Shown: positions 28,536-36,887 of the stretch, in pieces
Position numbering within the stretch: the first letter of the stretch is position 1
Layout: the number at the start of each line of letters is the position of its first letter
Assembly (NCBI RefSeq): GCF_904426505.1
Contig: NZ_CAJGBN010000023.1
Location: 248,001-312,000 of the forward strand
Direction of reading: 5' to 3'
Length of the DNA stretch: 64,000 nucleotides
DNA from: Rubrivivax sp. A210
GTDB lineage: Bacteria; Pseudomonadota; Gammaproteobacteria; Burkholderiales; Burkholderiaceae_C
Program-made: the position numbers and the translations under genes
The notes under the pieces: model-generated
Told to the model about the DNA's origin: nothing
Database searches by the model: none
What the model saw: the letters and a program-made list of their open reading frames with translations, nothing else

Positions 28536-29445
28536 GGCAGAACCCGCCGCGCGGCGCGGCCTGCGCGAACGCGCGGCAGGCCTGCCGCCGGTGCTGCGCG
28601 GCCTGCTGTGGTCGGGCGCGAGCGGCCTGCTGTTCTGCATGCTCAACGCGCTGCTGCGCGGCCTGACGCAGCAGCTCGACCCCATGCAGACGCAGTTCCT
28701 GCGCTACGTGTTCGGCTTTCTGGTGATGCTGCCGCTGATCCTGCGTCACGGTGGCGCCGCCTACTGGCCACAGCAAATGGGCGGGCAATTCCTGCGCGGC
28801 GCGACGCACACCCTGGGCCTGGTGCTGTGGTTCCTGGCGCTGCCGCACATTCCGCTGGCCGACACCACGGCCATCGGCTTCACCGGGCCGCTGTTCATCA
28901 TGATGGGCGCCTGGCTCTTCTTGAAAGAGCCGATGCGCTGGGAGCGCTGGCTGGCCACGGCCCTGGGCTTTGCCGGCGTGATGATCGTCGTCGGCCCCAA
29001 GCTCTCGGGCAGCGGCGGCTGGCATCACCTGCTGATGCTGGCCTCGGCGCCGGTGTTCGCCGCCTCCTTCCTGCTCACCAAGGCGCTCACGCGCACCGAG
29101 AGCGCCGGCGTCATCGTCGTCTGGCAGGCCATCTCGGTGTCGCTGTTCAGCCTGCCGGCGGCCCTCTGGGCCTGGCAGTGGCCGGGCGCGGCGCAGTGGT
29201 TCGCCTTCCTGGTCTGCGGCCTGCTGGGCAGCGGCGGGCACTACTGCCTCACGCGCTCCTTCCTCATCGCCGACATCTCGAGCACGCAGTCGGTGAAGTT
29301 CCTCGACCTCGTCTGGTCGGCCGCGCTGGGCTGGATCGTCTTTTCCGACCTGCCGACCCAGACCACGCTGCTGGGCGGCGCGGTGATCAGCGCCGCCACA
29401 CTGTGGGTGGCGCGGCGCGAGCAGCGCAGCCGCACCAGCGGGTGA
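28528..29445 (+). CDS. EamA/DMT family transporter
   Basis: A 305-residue inner-membrane protein of the drug/metabolite transporter superfamily with two EamA repeats and about ten transmembrane helices. The first repeat runs from ~residue 25 (LLWSGASGLLFCMLNALLRG) through FTGPLFIMMGAWLFLKEPM. The second runs from ~165 (LLMLASAPVFAASFLLTKAL) through the C-terminal LGGAVISAATLWV. The 8-base overlap with rsmI implies translational coupling. The substrate is not predictable; relatives move amino acids, nucleotides or drugs. Confidence 0.9.
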   Translation: MAEAEPAARRGLRERAAGLPPVLRGLLWSGASGLLFCMLNALLRGLTQQLDPMQTQFLRYVFGFLVMLPLILRHGGAAYWPQQMGGQFLRGATHTLGLVLWFLALPHIPLADTTAIGFTGPLFIMMGAWLFLKEPMRWERWLATALGFAGVMIVVGPKLSGSGGWHHLLMLASAPVFAASFLLTKALTRTESAGVIVVWQAISVSLFSLPAALWAWQWPGAAQWFAFLVCGLLGSGGHYCLTRSFLIADISSTQSVKFLDLVWSAALGWIVFSDLPTQTTLLGGAVISAATLWVARREQRSRTSG

Positions 29446-29518
29446 CAGGGGATAAGAAGCCCACTCCTACAATGATTTCATCGCCCTGCACCTGCACGGC
29501 ATGACGAGAGGCCTGCCG

Positions 29519-30994
29519 ATGATCACCCGCGAACCGACGCTCGAACGCCTGGCCATCGCCCAGTCGCTGATGCTCGAACCTTTCGGCCTGTCCGAGGCGA
29601 CGCTGGCGCGGGCCCTGGCCGCCATCGCCGAGCACCGCATCGACGACGCCGACCTCTACTTCCAGACCACCCGCCACGAGGGCTGGAGCCTGGAAGAAGG
29701 CATCGTCAAGAGTGGCAGCTTCAGCATCGACCAGGGCGTGGGCGTGCGCGCCGTGGCCGGCGAGAAGACCGCCTTCGCCTACAGCGACGACCTGGGCGAG
29801 GAGGCGCTGATGGACGCTGCCCGCACCGTGCGCGCCATCGCCGCCGCCGGCCAGGACAAGCGCGTCAAGCTGGCGCGCAAGCCGCGCATCGCCACCAGCC
29901 GCGTGCTCTATGCGCCCACCGACCCCATCGCCACGCTGGACAGTGCGCAGAAGGTGGCGCTGCTCGAAAAGGTGGAGAAGCTGGCACGCGCGAAAGACCC
30001 GCGCATCGCCCAGGTGATGGCCAGCGTGGGCGCCGAGTACGACGTGGTGCTGATCGCCCGCGCCGACGGCACGCGCGCCGCCGACGTGCGGCCGCTGGTG
30101 CGCCTGAACGTCACCGTGATTGCCGAGCAGACCATCGCCGGCGAGGTGCGCCGCGAGGTCGGCAGCGGCGGCGGCGGTGGCCGCTTCGGCCTCGGCTACT
30201 TCACCGACGAGGTGATCGCCAGCTATGTGGACCACGCCGTCACCGCGGCCCTCACCAACCTGGAAAGCCGCGCCGTCGCCGCCGGCCAGATGACCGTGGT
30301 GCTGGGCCCGGGCTGGCCCGGCGTGCTGCTGCACGAGGCCGTGGGCCATGGCCTGGAGGGCGACTTCAACCGCAAGGGCAGCAGCACCTTCGCCGGCCGC
30401 ATCGGCCAGCGCGTGGCCGCCAAGGGCGTGACCGTGCTCGACGACGGCACACTGGCCGACCGCCGCGGCAGCCTCAATGTCGACGACGAGGGCCACGCCA
30501 CCCAGCGCAATGTGCTGATCGAGGACGGCATCCTGCGCGGCTACATGCAGGACAGCCTCAACGCGCGCCTGTCGGGCGTCAAGCCCACCGGCAACGGCCG
30601 CCGCGAGAGCTATGCCCACTTGCCGATGCCGCGCATGACCAACACCTACATGCTGGCCGGCACGCGCAGCAAGGAAGAGATCGTCGCCAGCATCAAGAAG
30701 GGCCTCTACGCCACCAACTTCGGCGGCGGCCAGGTCGACATCACCAGCGGCAAGTTCGTGTTCTCGGCCAGCGAGGCCTTCTGGGTCGAGAACGGCAAGA
30801 TCCTCTACCCGGTGAAAGGCGCCACGCTGATCGGCAACGGCCCCGAGGCCATGAACCGCGTCAGCATGATCGGCAACGACCTGCAGCTCGACACCGGCGT
30901 CGGCGTCTGCGGCAAGGAAGGCCAGAGCGTGCCGGTGGGCGTGGGCCAGCCCACCTTGCGCATCGACCGTCTCACCGTCGGCGGCACCGCTTGA
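29519..30994 (+). CDS. tldD: Metalloprotease TldD
   Basis: Zinc protease subunit TldD (491 residues), which with TldE/PmbA cleaves unfolded peptides, for example microcin B17 precursor or CcdA antitoxin. The metal site HEAVGHGLEGD follows LLHEAV at ~residues 275-285, and GGGQVDITSGKFVF is a family signature near the C-terminus. The ATG at 29519 was preferred over 29501, because GAGAGG ends 7 bases before it and fits a ribosome-binding site. No tldE is present in the window, as usual for this unlinked pair. Confidence 0.94.
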   Translation: MITREPTLERLAIAQSLMLEPFGLSEATLARALAAIAEHRIDDADLYFQTTRHEGWSLEEGIVKSGSFSIDQGVGVRAVAGEKTAFAYSDDLGEEALMDAARTVRAIAAAGQDKRVKLARKPRIATSRVLYAPTDPIATLDSAQKVALLEKVEKLARAKDPRIAQVMASVGAEYDVVLIARADGTRAADVRPLVRLNVTVIAEQTIAGEVRREVGSGGGGGRFGLGYFTDEVIASYVDHAVTAALTNLESRAVAAGQMTVVLGPGWPGVLLHEAVGHGLEGDFNRKGSSTFAGRIGQRVAAKGVTVLDDGTLADRRGSLNVDDEGHATQRNVLIEDGILRGYMQDSLNARLSGVKPTGNGRRESYAHLPMPRMTNTYMLAGTRSKEEIVASIKKGLYATNFGGGQVDITSGKFVFSASEAFWVENGKILYPVKGATLIGNGPEAMNRVSMIGNDLQLDTGVGVCGKEGQSVPVGVGQPTLRIDRLTVGGTA

Positions 30995-31008
30995 AGGCGC
31001 GCTGAACC

Positions 31009-32217
31009 GTGGCCACGGTCGAACTGCAGGACATCGAAGCCGCCGCGGCGCGGCTGGCCGGCCAGGTGCTGGACACGCCCTGCGTCGAGAGCCGCACGCT
31101 GGGCCAGATCGTCGGCTGCCGCGTCTTCCTGAAGTTCGAGAACCTGCAGTTCACGGCCAGCTTCAAGGAGCGCGGCGCGCTCAACAAGCTGGCGCTGATG
31201 CGCGAGCGCGGCGCCACCATCAAGGGCGTGATCGCCGCCAGCGCCGGCAACCATGCCCAGGGCGTGGCCCACCACGCCCAGCGCCTGGGCCTGCGCGCGG
31301 TGATCGTGATGCCCCAGCACACGCCCACCGTGAAGATCGAGCGCACGCTGGGCTTCGGCGCCGAGGTCGTGCTGCACGGCGACACCTTCGACCAGGCGCG
31401 CGACCGCGCGCTGCAACTCGCCGCCGAGGAGCAACTGAGCTTCATCCACCCCTTCGACGACGCCGAGGTCATCGCCGGTCAGGGCACGATAGGCCTGGAG
31501 ATGCTGCGCGCCCAGCCCGATCTCGACACCCTCGTCGTCGCGGTCGGCGGCGGCGGCCTCATCAGCGGCATCGCCACCGCGGCGCGCTCGCTCGCGCCCG
31601 CCATCCAGATCATCGGCGTGCAGGCCAGCCGCTTCCCGGCCATGGTCAACGCCGTCAAGGGCACGAGCCACGCCCAGGGCCTGTCGACCATCGCCGAGGG
31701 CATCGCCGTCGGCCAGCCGGGGCAGCTGACGCAGGCGCTGATCCGCGAGCGGGTGGACGACCTGGTGCTGGTGGACGAAGGCGACATCGAGCAGGCCATC
31801 GTGATGCTGCTGGAGATCGAGAAGACCCTGGTCGAGGGCGCCGGTGCGGCCGGCCTGGCGGCGCTGCTGAAGGACCCGGCGCGCTTTGCCGGGCGCAAGG
31901 TGGGCCTGGTGCTGTGCGGCGGCAACATCGACCCCCTGCTGCTGGCCGCCATCCTCGAGCGCGGCATGGTGCGCGCCGGCCGGCTGGCGCGCATCCGCGT
32001 CAATGCGCGCGACACCCCCGGCGTGCTGGCGCGCATCACCGGCGTCGTCGCCGAGGCCGGCGCCAACATCGACGAGGTGCACCACCAGCGCGCCTTCTCC
32101 ACGCTGTCGGCGCAGAGCGTCGAGGTCGAGCTGGTGCTGCAGACGCGCAACCGCGAACACGCCCACGAGGTGGTGGCGCGGCTGCAGGTGGCGGGCTTCG
32201 CGGCCACGCCTTACTGA
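31009..32217 (+). CDS. ilvA: Threonine ammonia-lyase with C-terminal ACT domain
   Basis: PLP enzyme (402 residues) that deaminates threonine to 2-oxobutyrate, the entry to isoleucine synthesis. The PLP lysine is in FTASFKERGALNKL at ~residues 45-58. The phosphate-binding glycine loop is AVGGGGLISG. The C-terminal ~75 residues (RLARIRVNARDTPGVLARITG) form one ACT domain, so this is the short one-ACT form rather than the ~510-residue two-ACT biosynthetic form. It starts at GTG 31009, 14 bases after tldD. A hairpin terminator follows. Confidence 0.9.
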   Translation: MATVELQDIEAAAARLAGQVLDTPCVESRTLGQIVGCRVFLKFENLQFTASFKERGALNKLALMRERGATIKGVIAASAGNHAQGVAHHAQRLGLRAVIVMPQHTPTVKIERTLGFGAEVVLHGDTFDQARDRALQLAAEEQLSFIHPFDDAEVIAGQGTIGLEMLRAQPDLDTLVVAVGGGGLISGIATAARSLAPAIQIIGVQASRFPAMVNAVKGTSHAQGLSTIAEGIAVGQPGQLTQALIRERVDDLVLVDEGDIEQAIVMLLEIEKTLVEGAGAAGLAALLKDPARFAGRKVGLVLCGGNIDPLLLAAILERGMVRAGRLARIRVNARDTPGVLARITGVVAEAGANIDEVHHQRAFSTLSAQSVEVELVLQTRNREHAHEVVARLQVAGFAATPY

Positions 32218-32226
32218 AAAGAAATG

Positions 32227-32255
32227 CGCGCCGGCGCAGCCGGCGCGACCGTTTT
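32227..32255 (+). terminator. Hairpin terminator after ilvA
   Basis: Perfect 9-bp stem CGCGCCGGC/GCCGGCGCG with a GCA loop (32227-32247), followed by ACCGTTTT. It lies ten bases after the ilvA stop and ahead of the next gene's ribosome-binding site. Confidence 0.6.
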
Positions 32256-32277
32256 GACCCTGATCCGGGAGATCCGC

Positions 32278-34158
32278 ATGCAAGCCATCCGACGCATCCT
32301 GAGCCATGCCCTGTACGCCACCGCCCTCGCGCTGCCTTTGGCCGGCGGCGCGCAAGCCGCCGACGCCCAGCGCTGGGACTTGCGCGACCTTTACGCCACG
32401 CCGGCCGACTGGGACAGCGCCTACGCCGCCCTGCGCCAGCGCACCGAGACGCTGGACGCCCTGAAGACCACGCTGCCCACCAGCAGTGCGGCCATGGCCG
32501 AGGCGATGGCCGCGATCAGCGACGCGCAGCGCACGCTGGGCCGGCTCTACGTCTATGCCAGCCTCAAGGCCGACGAAGACCTGCGCGAACCGCGGGCGCA
32601 AGAACGCAAGCAGCAGGCGGCCCAGCTCTTCGGCCTCTTCAGCGAGAAGACCTCGTGGCTGACGCCGGCCATCCAGGCCCTGGGCCCCGAGCGCGCACGG
32701 GCCTTCGTCGCCGCCGAGCCGGTGCTGAAGGCACGCTTCGACCTCGCCATCGAGGACGCGCTGCGCAACCTGCCGCACACGCTGTCGCCCGAGGGCGAGG
32801 CGCTGCTGGCCGCGACCCGCGTCGTGCTGGGCCAGCCCGGCAGTGTCTTCGAGGTGCTGTCCGACGCCGAGCTGCCGCGCCCCACCATCAAGCTCGCCGA
32901 CGGCCGCGCGGTCACGCTCAGCACCGACGCCTACGAAAAGCACCGCCAGTCGGCCGTGCGCGCCGACCGCAAGAAGGTCTTCGACGGCTTCTTCGGCGCC
33001 CTCAAGAAGGCCGAGGGCACCTTCGGCGCCAACATGACGACGCAGGTGCTGGGCGATGTGTTCACGGCACGCTCGCGCCGCTTCAAGGGCACGCTGGAGG
33101 CGGCGCTGTTCGCCGACAACATGCCGCCGGCGGTCTACCGCACCCTGGTCGAGCAGGCCCACGCCGGCCTGCCCACGCTGCACCGCTACCTGCGCCTGCG
33201 CCAGAAGATGCTGGGCATCCAGGGCCCGCTGGCTTACTACGACAACTACCCGCCCATGGTGCTGCCGCCCAAGGGCCTGGTGTTCGATGTCGAGCGCTCC
33301 AAGGCCATCACGCTGCAGGCGCTGGCGCCCATGGGCGACGAATACCTGGGCCTGCTCAAGCGCGGCTTTGCCGCCACCTGGACGGACAGCCATCCGCGCC
33401 CGGGCAAGGCTTCGGGCGCCTACATGGCCGGCTATGCCTACGATGTGCATCCCTACGTGCTGCTCAACCACAGCGACGATTTCCAGTCGCTGTCGACGCT
33501 GGCCCACGAGTGGGGCCATGCGGTACACACCATGCTGTCCAAGGCCAACCAGCCCTTCGACAAGGCCGACTACTCGACCTTCATCGCCGAGTCGGCCTCC
33601 ATCGCCAACGAGATGCTGCTCAGCGACTACATGGTCGAGAAGGCGGCCACGCGCGAGGAGAAGCTCTACTACCTGACGCAGGCGCTGGAATCCATCCGCA
33701 CCACCTTCTTCCGCCAGGTGATGTTCGCTGAGTTCCAGCTGGCCATCCACGAAGAGGTCGAGCAGGGCCGGCCGCTGTCGGGCGCGCGCCTGTCCGATCT
33801 GTACTGCGGCCTGGCCAAGCGCTTTTACGGCGAGGCCGAGGGCGTGATGAAGATAGACCCGGCCTACTGCGTTGAATGGGCCTATATCGGCCACTTCTAC
33901 AACGGCTACTACGTCTGGCAGTACGCCACGTCCATGGTCGGCGCGGCCGAGTTCAGCAGCGCCATCCGCAGCCAGGGTGCGCCGGCGCGCGAGCGCTTCG
34001 TCAACCTGCTCAAGGCCGGCGGCTCGGACTACGCCTACCCGCTGTACGTGAAGGCGGGCGTCGACCTCGCCACCGCCGCGCCCTACCAGGCGCTGATGGC
34101 GCGCATGAACCGCCTGCTCGATGAATTCGAGCGCCTGGCAGCCACGCCGCGGCGCTAA
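32278..34158 (+). CDS. Oligoendopeptidase F-like M3 metallopeptidase, exported
   Basis: M3 family zinc peptidase (626 residues) similar to PepF. The zinc motif is LAHEWGHAVHTML at ~residues 407-419, and the third ligand Glu is expected in STFIAESASIANE. The PepF-like N-terminus RWDLRDLYATPADWDSAYAAL is preceded by a clear signal peptide (residues 1-27, basic start, hydrophobic core, cleavage at GGAQAAD). PepF is normally cytoplasmic, so export is noteworthy. AGGGAGAT-like purines precede the ATG. It likely hydrolyses short peptides in the periplasm. Confidence 0.9.
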   Translation: MQAIRRILSHALYATALALPLAGGAQAADAQRWDLRDLYATPADWDSAYAALRQRTETLDALKTTLPTSSAAMAEAMAAISDAQRTLGRLYVYASLKADEDLREPRAQERKQQAAQLFGLFSEKTSWLTPAIQALGPERARAFVAAEPVLKARFDLAIEDALRNLPHTLSPEGEALLAATRVVLGQPGSVFEVLSDAELPRPTIKLADGRAVTLSTDAYEKHRQSAVRADRKKVFDGFFGALKKAEGTFGANMTTQVLGDVFTARSRRFKGTLEAALFADNMPPAVYRTLVEQAHAGLPTLHRYLRLRQKMLGIQGPLAYYDNYPPMVLPPKGLVFDVERSKAITLQALAPMGDEYLGLLKRGFAATWTDSHPRPGKASGAYMAGYAYDVHPYVLLNHSDDFQSLSTLAHEWGHAVHTMLSKANQPFDKADYSTFIAESASIANEMLLSDYMVEKAATREEKLYYLTQALESIRTTFFRQVMFAEFQLAIHEEVEQGRPLSGARLSDLYCGLAKRFYGEAEGVMKIDPAYCVEWAYIGHFYNGYYVWQYATSMVGAAEFSSAIRSQGAPARERFVNLLKAGGSDYAYPLYVKAGVDLATAAPYQALMARMNRLLDEFERLAATPRR

Positions 34159-34163
34159 GCCGC

Positions 34164-34193
34164 ACCCCTGGTTCGCGGGGGGCGAAGGCCCCT
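34164..34193 (+). promoter_or_regulatory. G-box element upstream of a PEP-CTERM gene
   Basis: ACCCCTGG, spacer, GGGGGGCGAAGGCCCC, about 100 bases before the PEP-CTERM start at 34284. It has the same layout (ACCCC, 8 bases, GGGGGG, AA, GCCC) and the same orientation relative to the gene as the element at 58077. Confidence 0.4.
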
Positions 34194-34283
34194 AGATGTA
34201 TTTGGCAGGCATGATCGCCCCTCACTCATTGGAGTAACTCGCGCATCTGGGCCCGGGTTCGCAGTTTGTATCCCGGAGTTCAC

Positions 34284-34949
34284 ATGTCACGCATCCTTGC
34301 CACCCTGGCCCTCGGCCTGCTGCCCCTGGCGGCCCAAGCCGTCGTGGCCGAGCCGCCGCTGCAAACGGTCGTCCTCGATTTCGAATCGAACTGGGGCGAC
34401 CTGGCACCCAATACCTTCGTGCAGATCAATTCGCTGGCGCAGTCTCCCGGCGGCCTGCGCTGGGGCAATGCCTGGTTCGGCCAGACCACGGTGCCGCAGC
34501 AGGGCAGCAACAACGAGCTGCGCCTGGGCGCCGGCAGCTTCACGGTCGACAACAACGGCCAGGGCTTCTATCTCGACAGCGTCGACTTCCGCAAGCTCCA
34601 GAACGGCGGCAACATCAGGTTCATCATGGTCGCCACCACCATGGCCGGCGTCACGACCAACTTCGATATGCGGGTCGTCGGCGCACCCGATGTCGTGCTG
34701 CCGCCGCTGGCCTTCACCACCTTCACCGGCACCGCCGCCCTGGGCCCGCTGCGCAGCTTCAGCTTCGGCGCCTTCAGCGGCGACGAGTTCGGCAGCGACC
34801 GCAATCTCTTCGTGATGGACAACCTGCACTTGCGCGTGGAAGTGGCGGCCTCGCCCGTGCCCGAACCCGAAGTGGCCTCGATGATGGGCCTGGGCCTGGG
34901 CATCGTCGCCCTGGCGGCACGCCGCCGCCGCAGCGCCGCCAAGGCCTGA
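34284..34949 (+). CDS. PEP-CTERM sorting domain protein
   Basis: Exported 221-residue protein. The signal peptide (MSRILATLALGLLPL, ending AAQAVVA) is followed by a beta-rich domain starting VVLDFESNWGD, and the tail is PVPEPEVASMMGLGLGIVALA followed by RRRR. This is a PEP-CTERM exosortase substrate. The mature domain resembles carbohydrate-binding-like beta sandwiches (GSFTVDNNGQGFYLDSVDF) but is not identified. CGGAG precedes the chosen ATG at 34284. The ATG 18 bases upstream lacks such a site. Confidence 0.87.
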   Translation: MSRILATLALGLLPLAAQAVVAEPPLQTVVLDFESNWGDLAPNTFVQINSLAQSPGGLRWGNAWFGQTTVPQQGSNNELRLGAGSFTVDNNGQGFYLDSVDFRKLQNGGNIRFIMVATTMAGVTTNFDMRVVGAPDVVLPPLAFTTFTGTAALGPLRSFSFGAFSGDEFGSDRNLFVMDNLHLRVEVAASPVPEPEVASMMGLGLGIVALAARRRRSAAKA

Positions 34950-34953
34950 GGCG

Positions 34954-35292
34954 CTAGCCCGGGCCGTAGCGCCGGCGCAGGCGCGGGGCCTGGAACACCA
35001 CCGCCGTGGCGGCGGTAAACAGCGCCACGGCCGAGAGGATCATCACCAGCCGCAGCCAGGGCTGGCCCAGCGCCAGGCGCTCCTGCGCCAGCAGCGCTGC
35101 GGTCCAGGCCCACTCGCCGGCGCCTAGCAGCAGCGCCCCCTGCTCCAGCCGCGCCACCCAGGCGCGGCGCAGGCCCAGCAGGGCCAGCAGCAGCACGCAG
35201 GCCCACAGCAGCGCCGAACCGGCGCGGTAGAAATGCGCCGCCAGCGTGGCCAGGGCCAGCGCGGGTGCAAGCAGCAGCAGGGCGGTCTTCAC
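34954..35292 (-). CDS. Small multi-helix membrane protein
   Basis: Predicted 112-residue protein with about four hydrophobic helices: LLLLAPALALATLAAHF, SALLWACVLLLALLGL, a weaker third (LLLGAGEWAWTAALL), and LVMILSAVALFTAATAVVF, followed by a basic tail RLRRRYGPG. The GTG at 35292 starts just before the first helix; longer forms would overlap ygbA antisense. No family is recognised. It lies between a PEP-CTERM gene (convergent) and ygbA (divergent). Confidence 0.5.
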   Translation of the reverse strand: MKTALLLLAPALALATLAAHFYRAGSALLWACVLLLALLGLRRAWVARLEQGALLLGAGEWAWTAALLAQERLALGQPWLRLVMILSAVALFTAATAVVFQAPRLRRRYGPG

Positions 35293-35365
35293 GGGCGGCC
35301 AGCTTAGGCCGGTCGACCCCAACCCGGCTTGACCCAACGCAGAACGCGCCCGGCGACGCCAGAGC

Positions 35366-35371
35366 GAGAAT
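35366..35371 (+). promoter_or_regulatory. Candidate -10 element of ygbA homologue
   Basis: GAGAAT lies 6 bases before the ATG at 35378 with no ribosome-binding site. It belongs to the leaderless-type set in this window. Confidence 0.3.
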
Positions 35372-35377
35372 CGCGCC

Positions 35378-35800
35378 ATGGATGCCCCCGCCACCGAGCC
35401 GCTGTCCGAAGGCGCAGCCCGCCGCGCCGCGCGCTTGGCCACGCCACGCATCGCACGCGAGGTCGAGACGATGGCGGCCATGCTGCGCATCTTCTGCGCC
35501 GACCACCACGAGAACCATGCCCACGACGACCAGGGCCTGTGCCTCGATTGCGCCGGCCTGCTGCATTACGCACGCAAGCGCCTCGCCGCCTGCCCCTATG
35601 GGCCCGAGAAGCCGACCTGCGCCAACTGCCCCGTTCACTGCTATGGCCCGGCGCCGCGCGAGGCGGTGCGCGAGGTGATGCGCCATGCCGGCCCGCGCAT
35701 GCTGCTGCGCCACCCGCTGCTGGCCCTGGCCCACCTGGCCGACGGCCGGCGCCCGGTGCCGCCCAGGCCGGGCGAGGACTGCCCCGTCAAACCGCGCTGA
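35378..35800 (+). CDS. ygbA: Nitrous oxide-stimulated promoter family protein (YgbA)
   Basis: A 140-residue cysteine-rich protein of the YgbA_NO family. Signatures are REVETMAAMLRIFCADHH, CLDCAGLLHYARKRLAACPYG and KPTCANCPVHCYGP, giving at least seven cysteines positioned for metal or Fe-S binding. E. coli ygbA is induced by NO through NsrR and is linked to recovery from nitrosative stress. Here no NsrR site was recognised upstream. With the nitrobindin-like gene near oxyR it is a second possible NO-response gene in the window. Confidence 0.88.
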   Translation: MDAPATEPLSEGAARRAARLATPRIAREVETMAAMLRIFCADHHENHAHDDQGLCLDCAGLLHYARKRLAACPYGPEKPTCANCPVHCYGPAPREAVREVMRHAGPRMLLRHPLLALAHLADGRRPVPPRPGEDCPVKPR

Positions 35801-35834
35801 GCAAGGCCGCAGCGACCGCCCGCGCCGGGAGCAA

Positions 35835-36548
35835 TCAGGATCCGTGCTGACGGCGCCAGCGCAGGGCGGCCCCGCCCAGCAGGCCCGCGAGCATCATGCC
35901 CAGGCTGTGGGGCTCGGGCACCGGCGCCGGACCGGCCACCGCGCTCAGGCTGAGGTTGTCGATCAGGATCTGGTCGCGGTCTGCGAAGTACACATGGTTG
36001 GGCAGAAAGCCCGGCAATGTCAGGCCCAGCGACAGCGTGTGACTGCCCGTGCTGGCCACGCCGATGGCAAAGGACTTGCTGCCCGAGGGCGCCTTGCCGG
36101 TGACGGTCCAGAAGCTCTGCTTGGCCACCTGCACGCCGTCGAGCAGCACTTCGAGCGCCATCGTGCCCTGCATGCCGCGCGAGCTGACCACGTCGGTCCA
36201 CGACAGCGTGTAATGGCCGGCATCCAGTTGCAGCGTCTGCGACAGATGCGGCTTGGGCGGTGCCAGGCGGTAGTGGTAGTCGACGCCGGCTTGCGTCTCG
36301 TAGAAGCCCTGGAAGCGCACCGCGCCGGCCTCCAGCGCCAGGTTGACGAGGGGCTGGCCGACAAAGGCGTCGTCGGCGACGCTGATGGCGTTGATCTGGT
36401 TGATCAGGCCGCTCCAGCCGTTGCCGGCCTGGCTGAAATCGCCATTCACCAGGAGGTTGGCCGACTGCGCCTGCGCGCCAAGGGACAAGGCCATCAGCGC
36501 CGCGGCCCAGAGCCGGCCTGGACGCGCGAAGGGGGTGGAGTCGTGCAT
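35835..36548 (-). CDS. PEP-CTERM sorting domain protein
   Basis: Exported 237-residue protein with a signal peptide to ~residue 28 (ALMALSLGAQAQSAN), then LLVNGDFSQAGNGWSG, the usual start of a carbohydrate-binding-like jelly-roll (PF04862/CBM-like) domain. The tail PVPEPHSLGMMLAGLLGGAAL ends with RWRRQ. It contains a repeated HYTLSW/SHTLSL pattern. This is the fourth exosortase substrate in the window. Upstream on its own strand are a CTTAAGG element (56 bases before ATG) and a G-rich element. Confidence 0.88.
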   Translation of the reverse strand: MHDSTPFARPGRLWAAALMALSLGAQAQSANLLVNGDFSQAGNGWSGLINQINAISVADDAFVGQPLVNLALEAGAVRFQGFYETQAGVDYHYRLAPPKPHLSQTLQLDAGHYTLSWTDVVSSRGMQGTMALEVLLDGVQVAKQSFWTVTGKAPSGSKSFAIGVASTGSHTLSLGLTLPGFLPNHVYFADRDQILIDNLSLSAVAGPAPVPEPHSLGMMLAGLLGGAALRWRRQHGS

Positions 36549-36602
36549 GGGTGGGCAGATAGTTGAGTGAAATGCATTGTCTTGACTAACGGCTGAAGTG
36601 AG

Positions 36603-36609
36603 CCTTAAG
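36603..36609 (-). promoter_or_regulatory. CTTAAGG element before a PEP-CTERM gene
   Basis: On the minus strand GCACTTAAGGCTC, centred 56-60 bases upstream of the PEP-CTERM start at 36548. The same core in the same orientation precedes mofA (47596-47602) and gspG (58059-58065). Confidence 0.4.
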
Positions 36610-36620
36610 TGCCCCCGCGC

Positions 36621-36640
36621 CAGCCCCCCCGAACAGGTGG
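36621..36640 (-). promoter_or_regulatory. G-box-like element before a PEP-CTERM gene
   Basis: On the minus strand CCACCTGTTCGGGGGGGCTG, a looser copy of the element at 34164, about 75-90 bases upstream of the PEP-CTERM start at 36548. Confidence 0.3.
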
Positions 36641-36706
36641 CGTGGCCGGCCTCGCGCCCTGCCCCAGGCCGGCCGCCGCGTCAGGCGCGCGCCAGCATCG
36701 GCGTGC

Positions 36707-36712
36707 TACATT
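36707..36712 (+). promoter_or_regulatory. Candidate -10 element of the aroG leader transcript
   Basis: TACATT lies 7 bases before the leader peptide ATG. Transcription would begin essentially at the leader start codon, as expected for a compact attenuator RNA with no separate ribosome-binding site. Confidence 0.4.
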
Positions 36713-36719
36713 GCCGGCC

Positions 36720-36794
36720 ATGCGTCCCACGCCCTTCTTCTTTGCGTATTTTTGGTTCTCGCACCGCTCGGCGGCTGGAGAGGCAAGCGCATAA
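36720..36794 (+). CDS. aroG leader peptide, aromatic-residue rich
   Basis: A 24-residue peptide MRPTPFFFAYFWF... followed by SHRSAAGEASA and TAA. Codons 6-13 include five Phe, one Tyr and one Trp in a stretch of eight, all three end products of the pathway fed by aroG. Ribosome stalling at these codons would cover the first half of the hairpin at 36764-36774. It has no Shine-Dalgarno and sits just after a -10-like hexamer, so the RNA may be leaderless. It lies 93 bases upstream of aroG. Confidence 0.85.
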   Translation: MRPTPFFFAYFWFSHRSAAGEASA

Positions 36795-36845
36795 GACACG
36801 CGACGCACCCAGACCAACCGCCGGCAACCCCGGCGGTTTTTTCTT
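36764..36845 (+). terminator. Transcription attenuator of aroG (antiterminator and terminator)
   Basis: Terminator: AACCGCCGG (36816-36824) pairs with CCGGCGGTT (36830-36838) around a CAACC loop, followed by a T-run to 36845. Antiterminator: TCGGCGGCTGG (36768-36778) can pair with CCAACCGCCGG (36814-36824) with one mismatch, destroying the terminator stem. Pause/protector hairpin: CCGC (36764-36767) with GCGG (36771-36774) sequesters the antiterminator when the ribosome does not stall. The three pairings form the standard attenuation logic. Confidence 0.85.
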
Positions 36846-36887
36846 GTCCGCGCGATCCACGACACCCCAGCCACGAGGAACCGTCCC

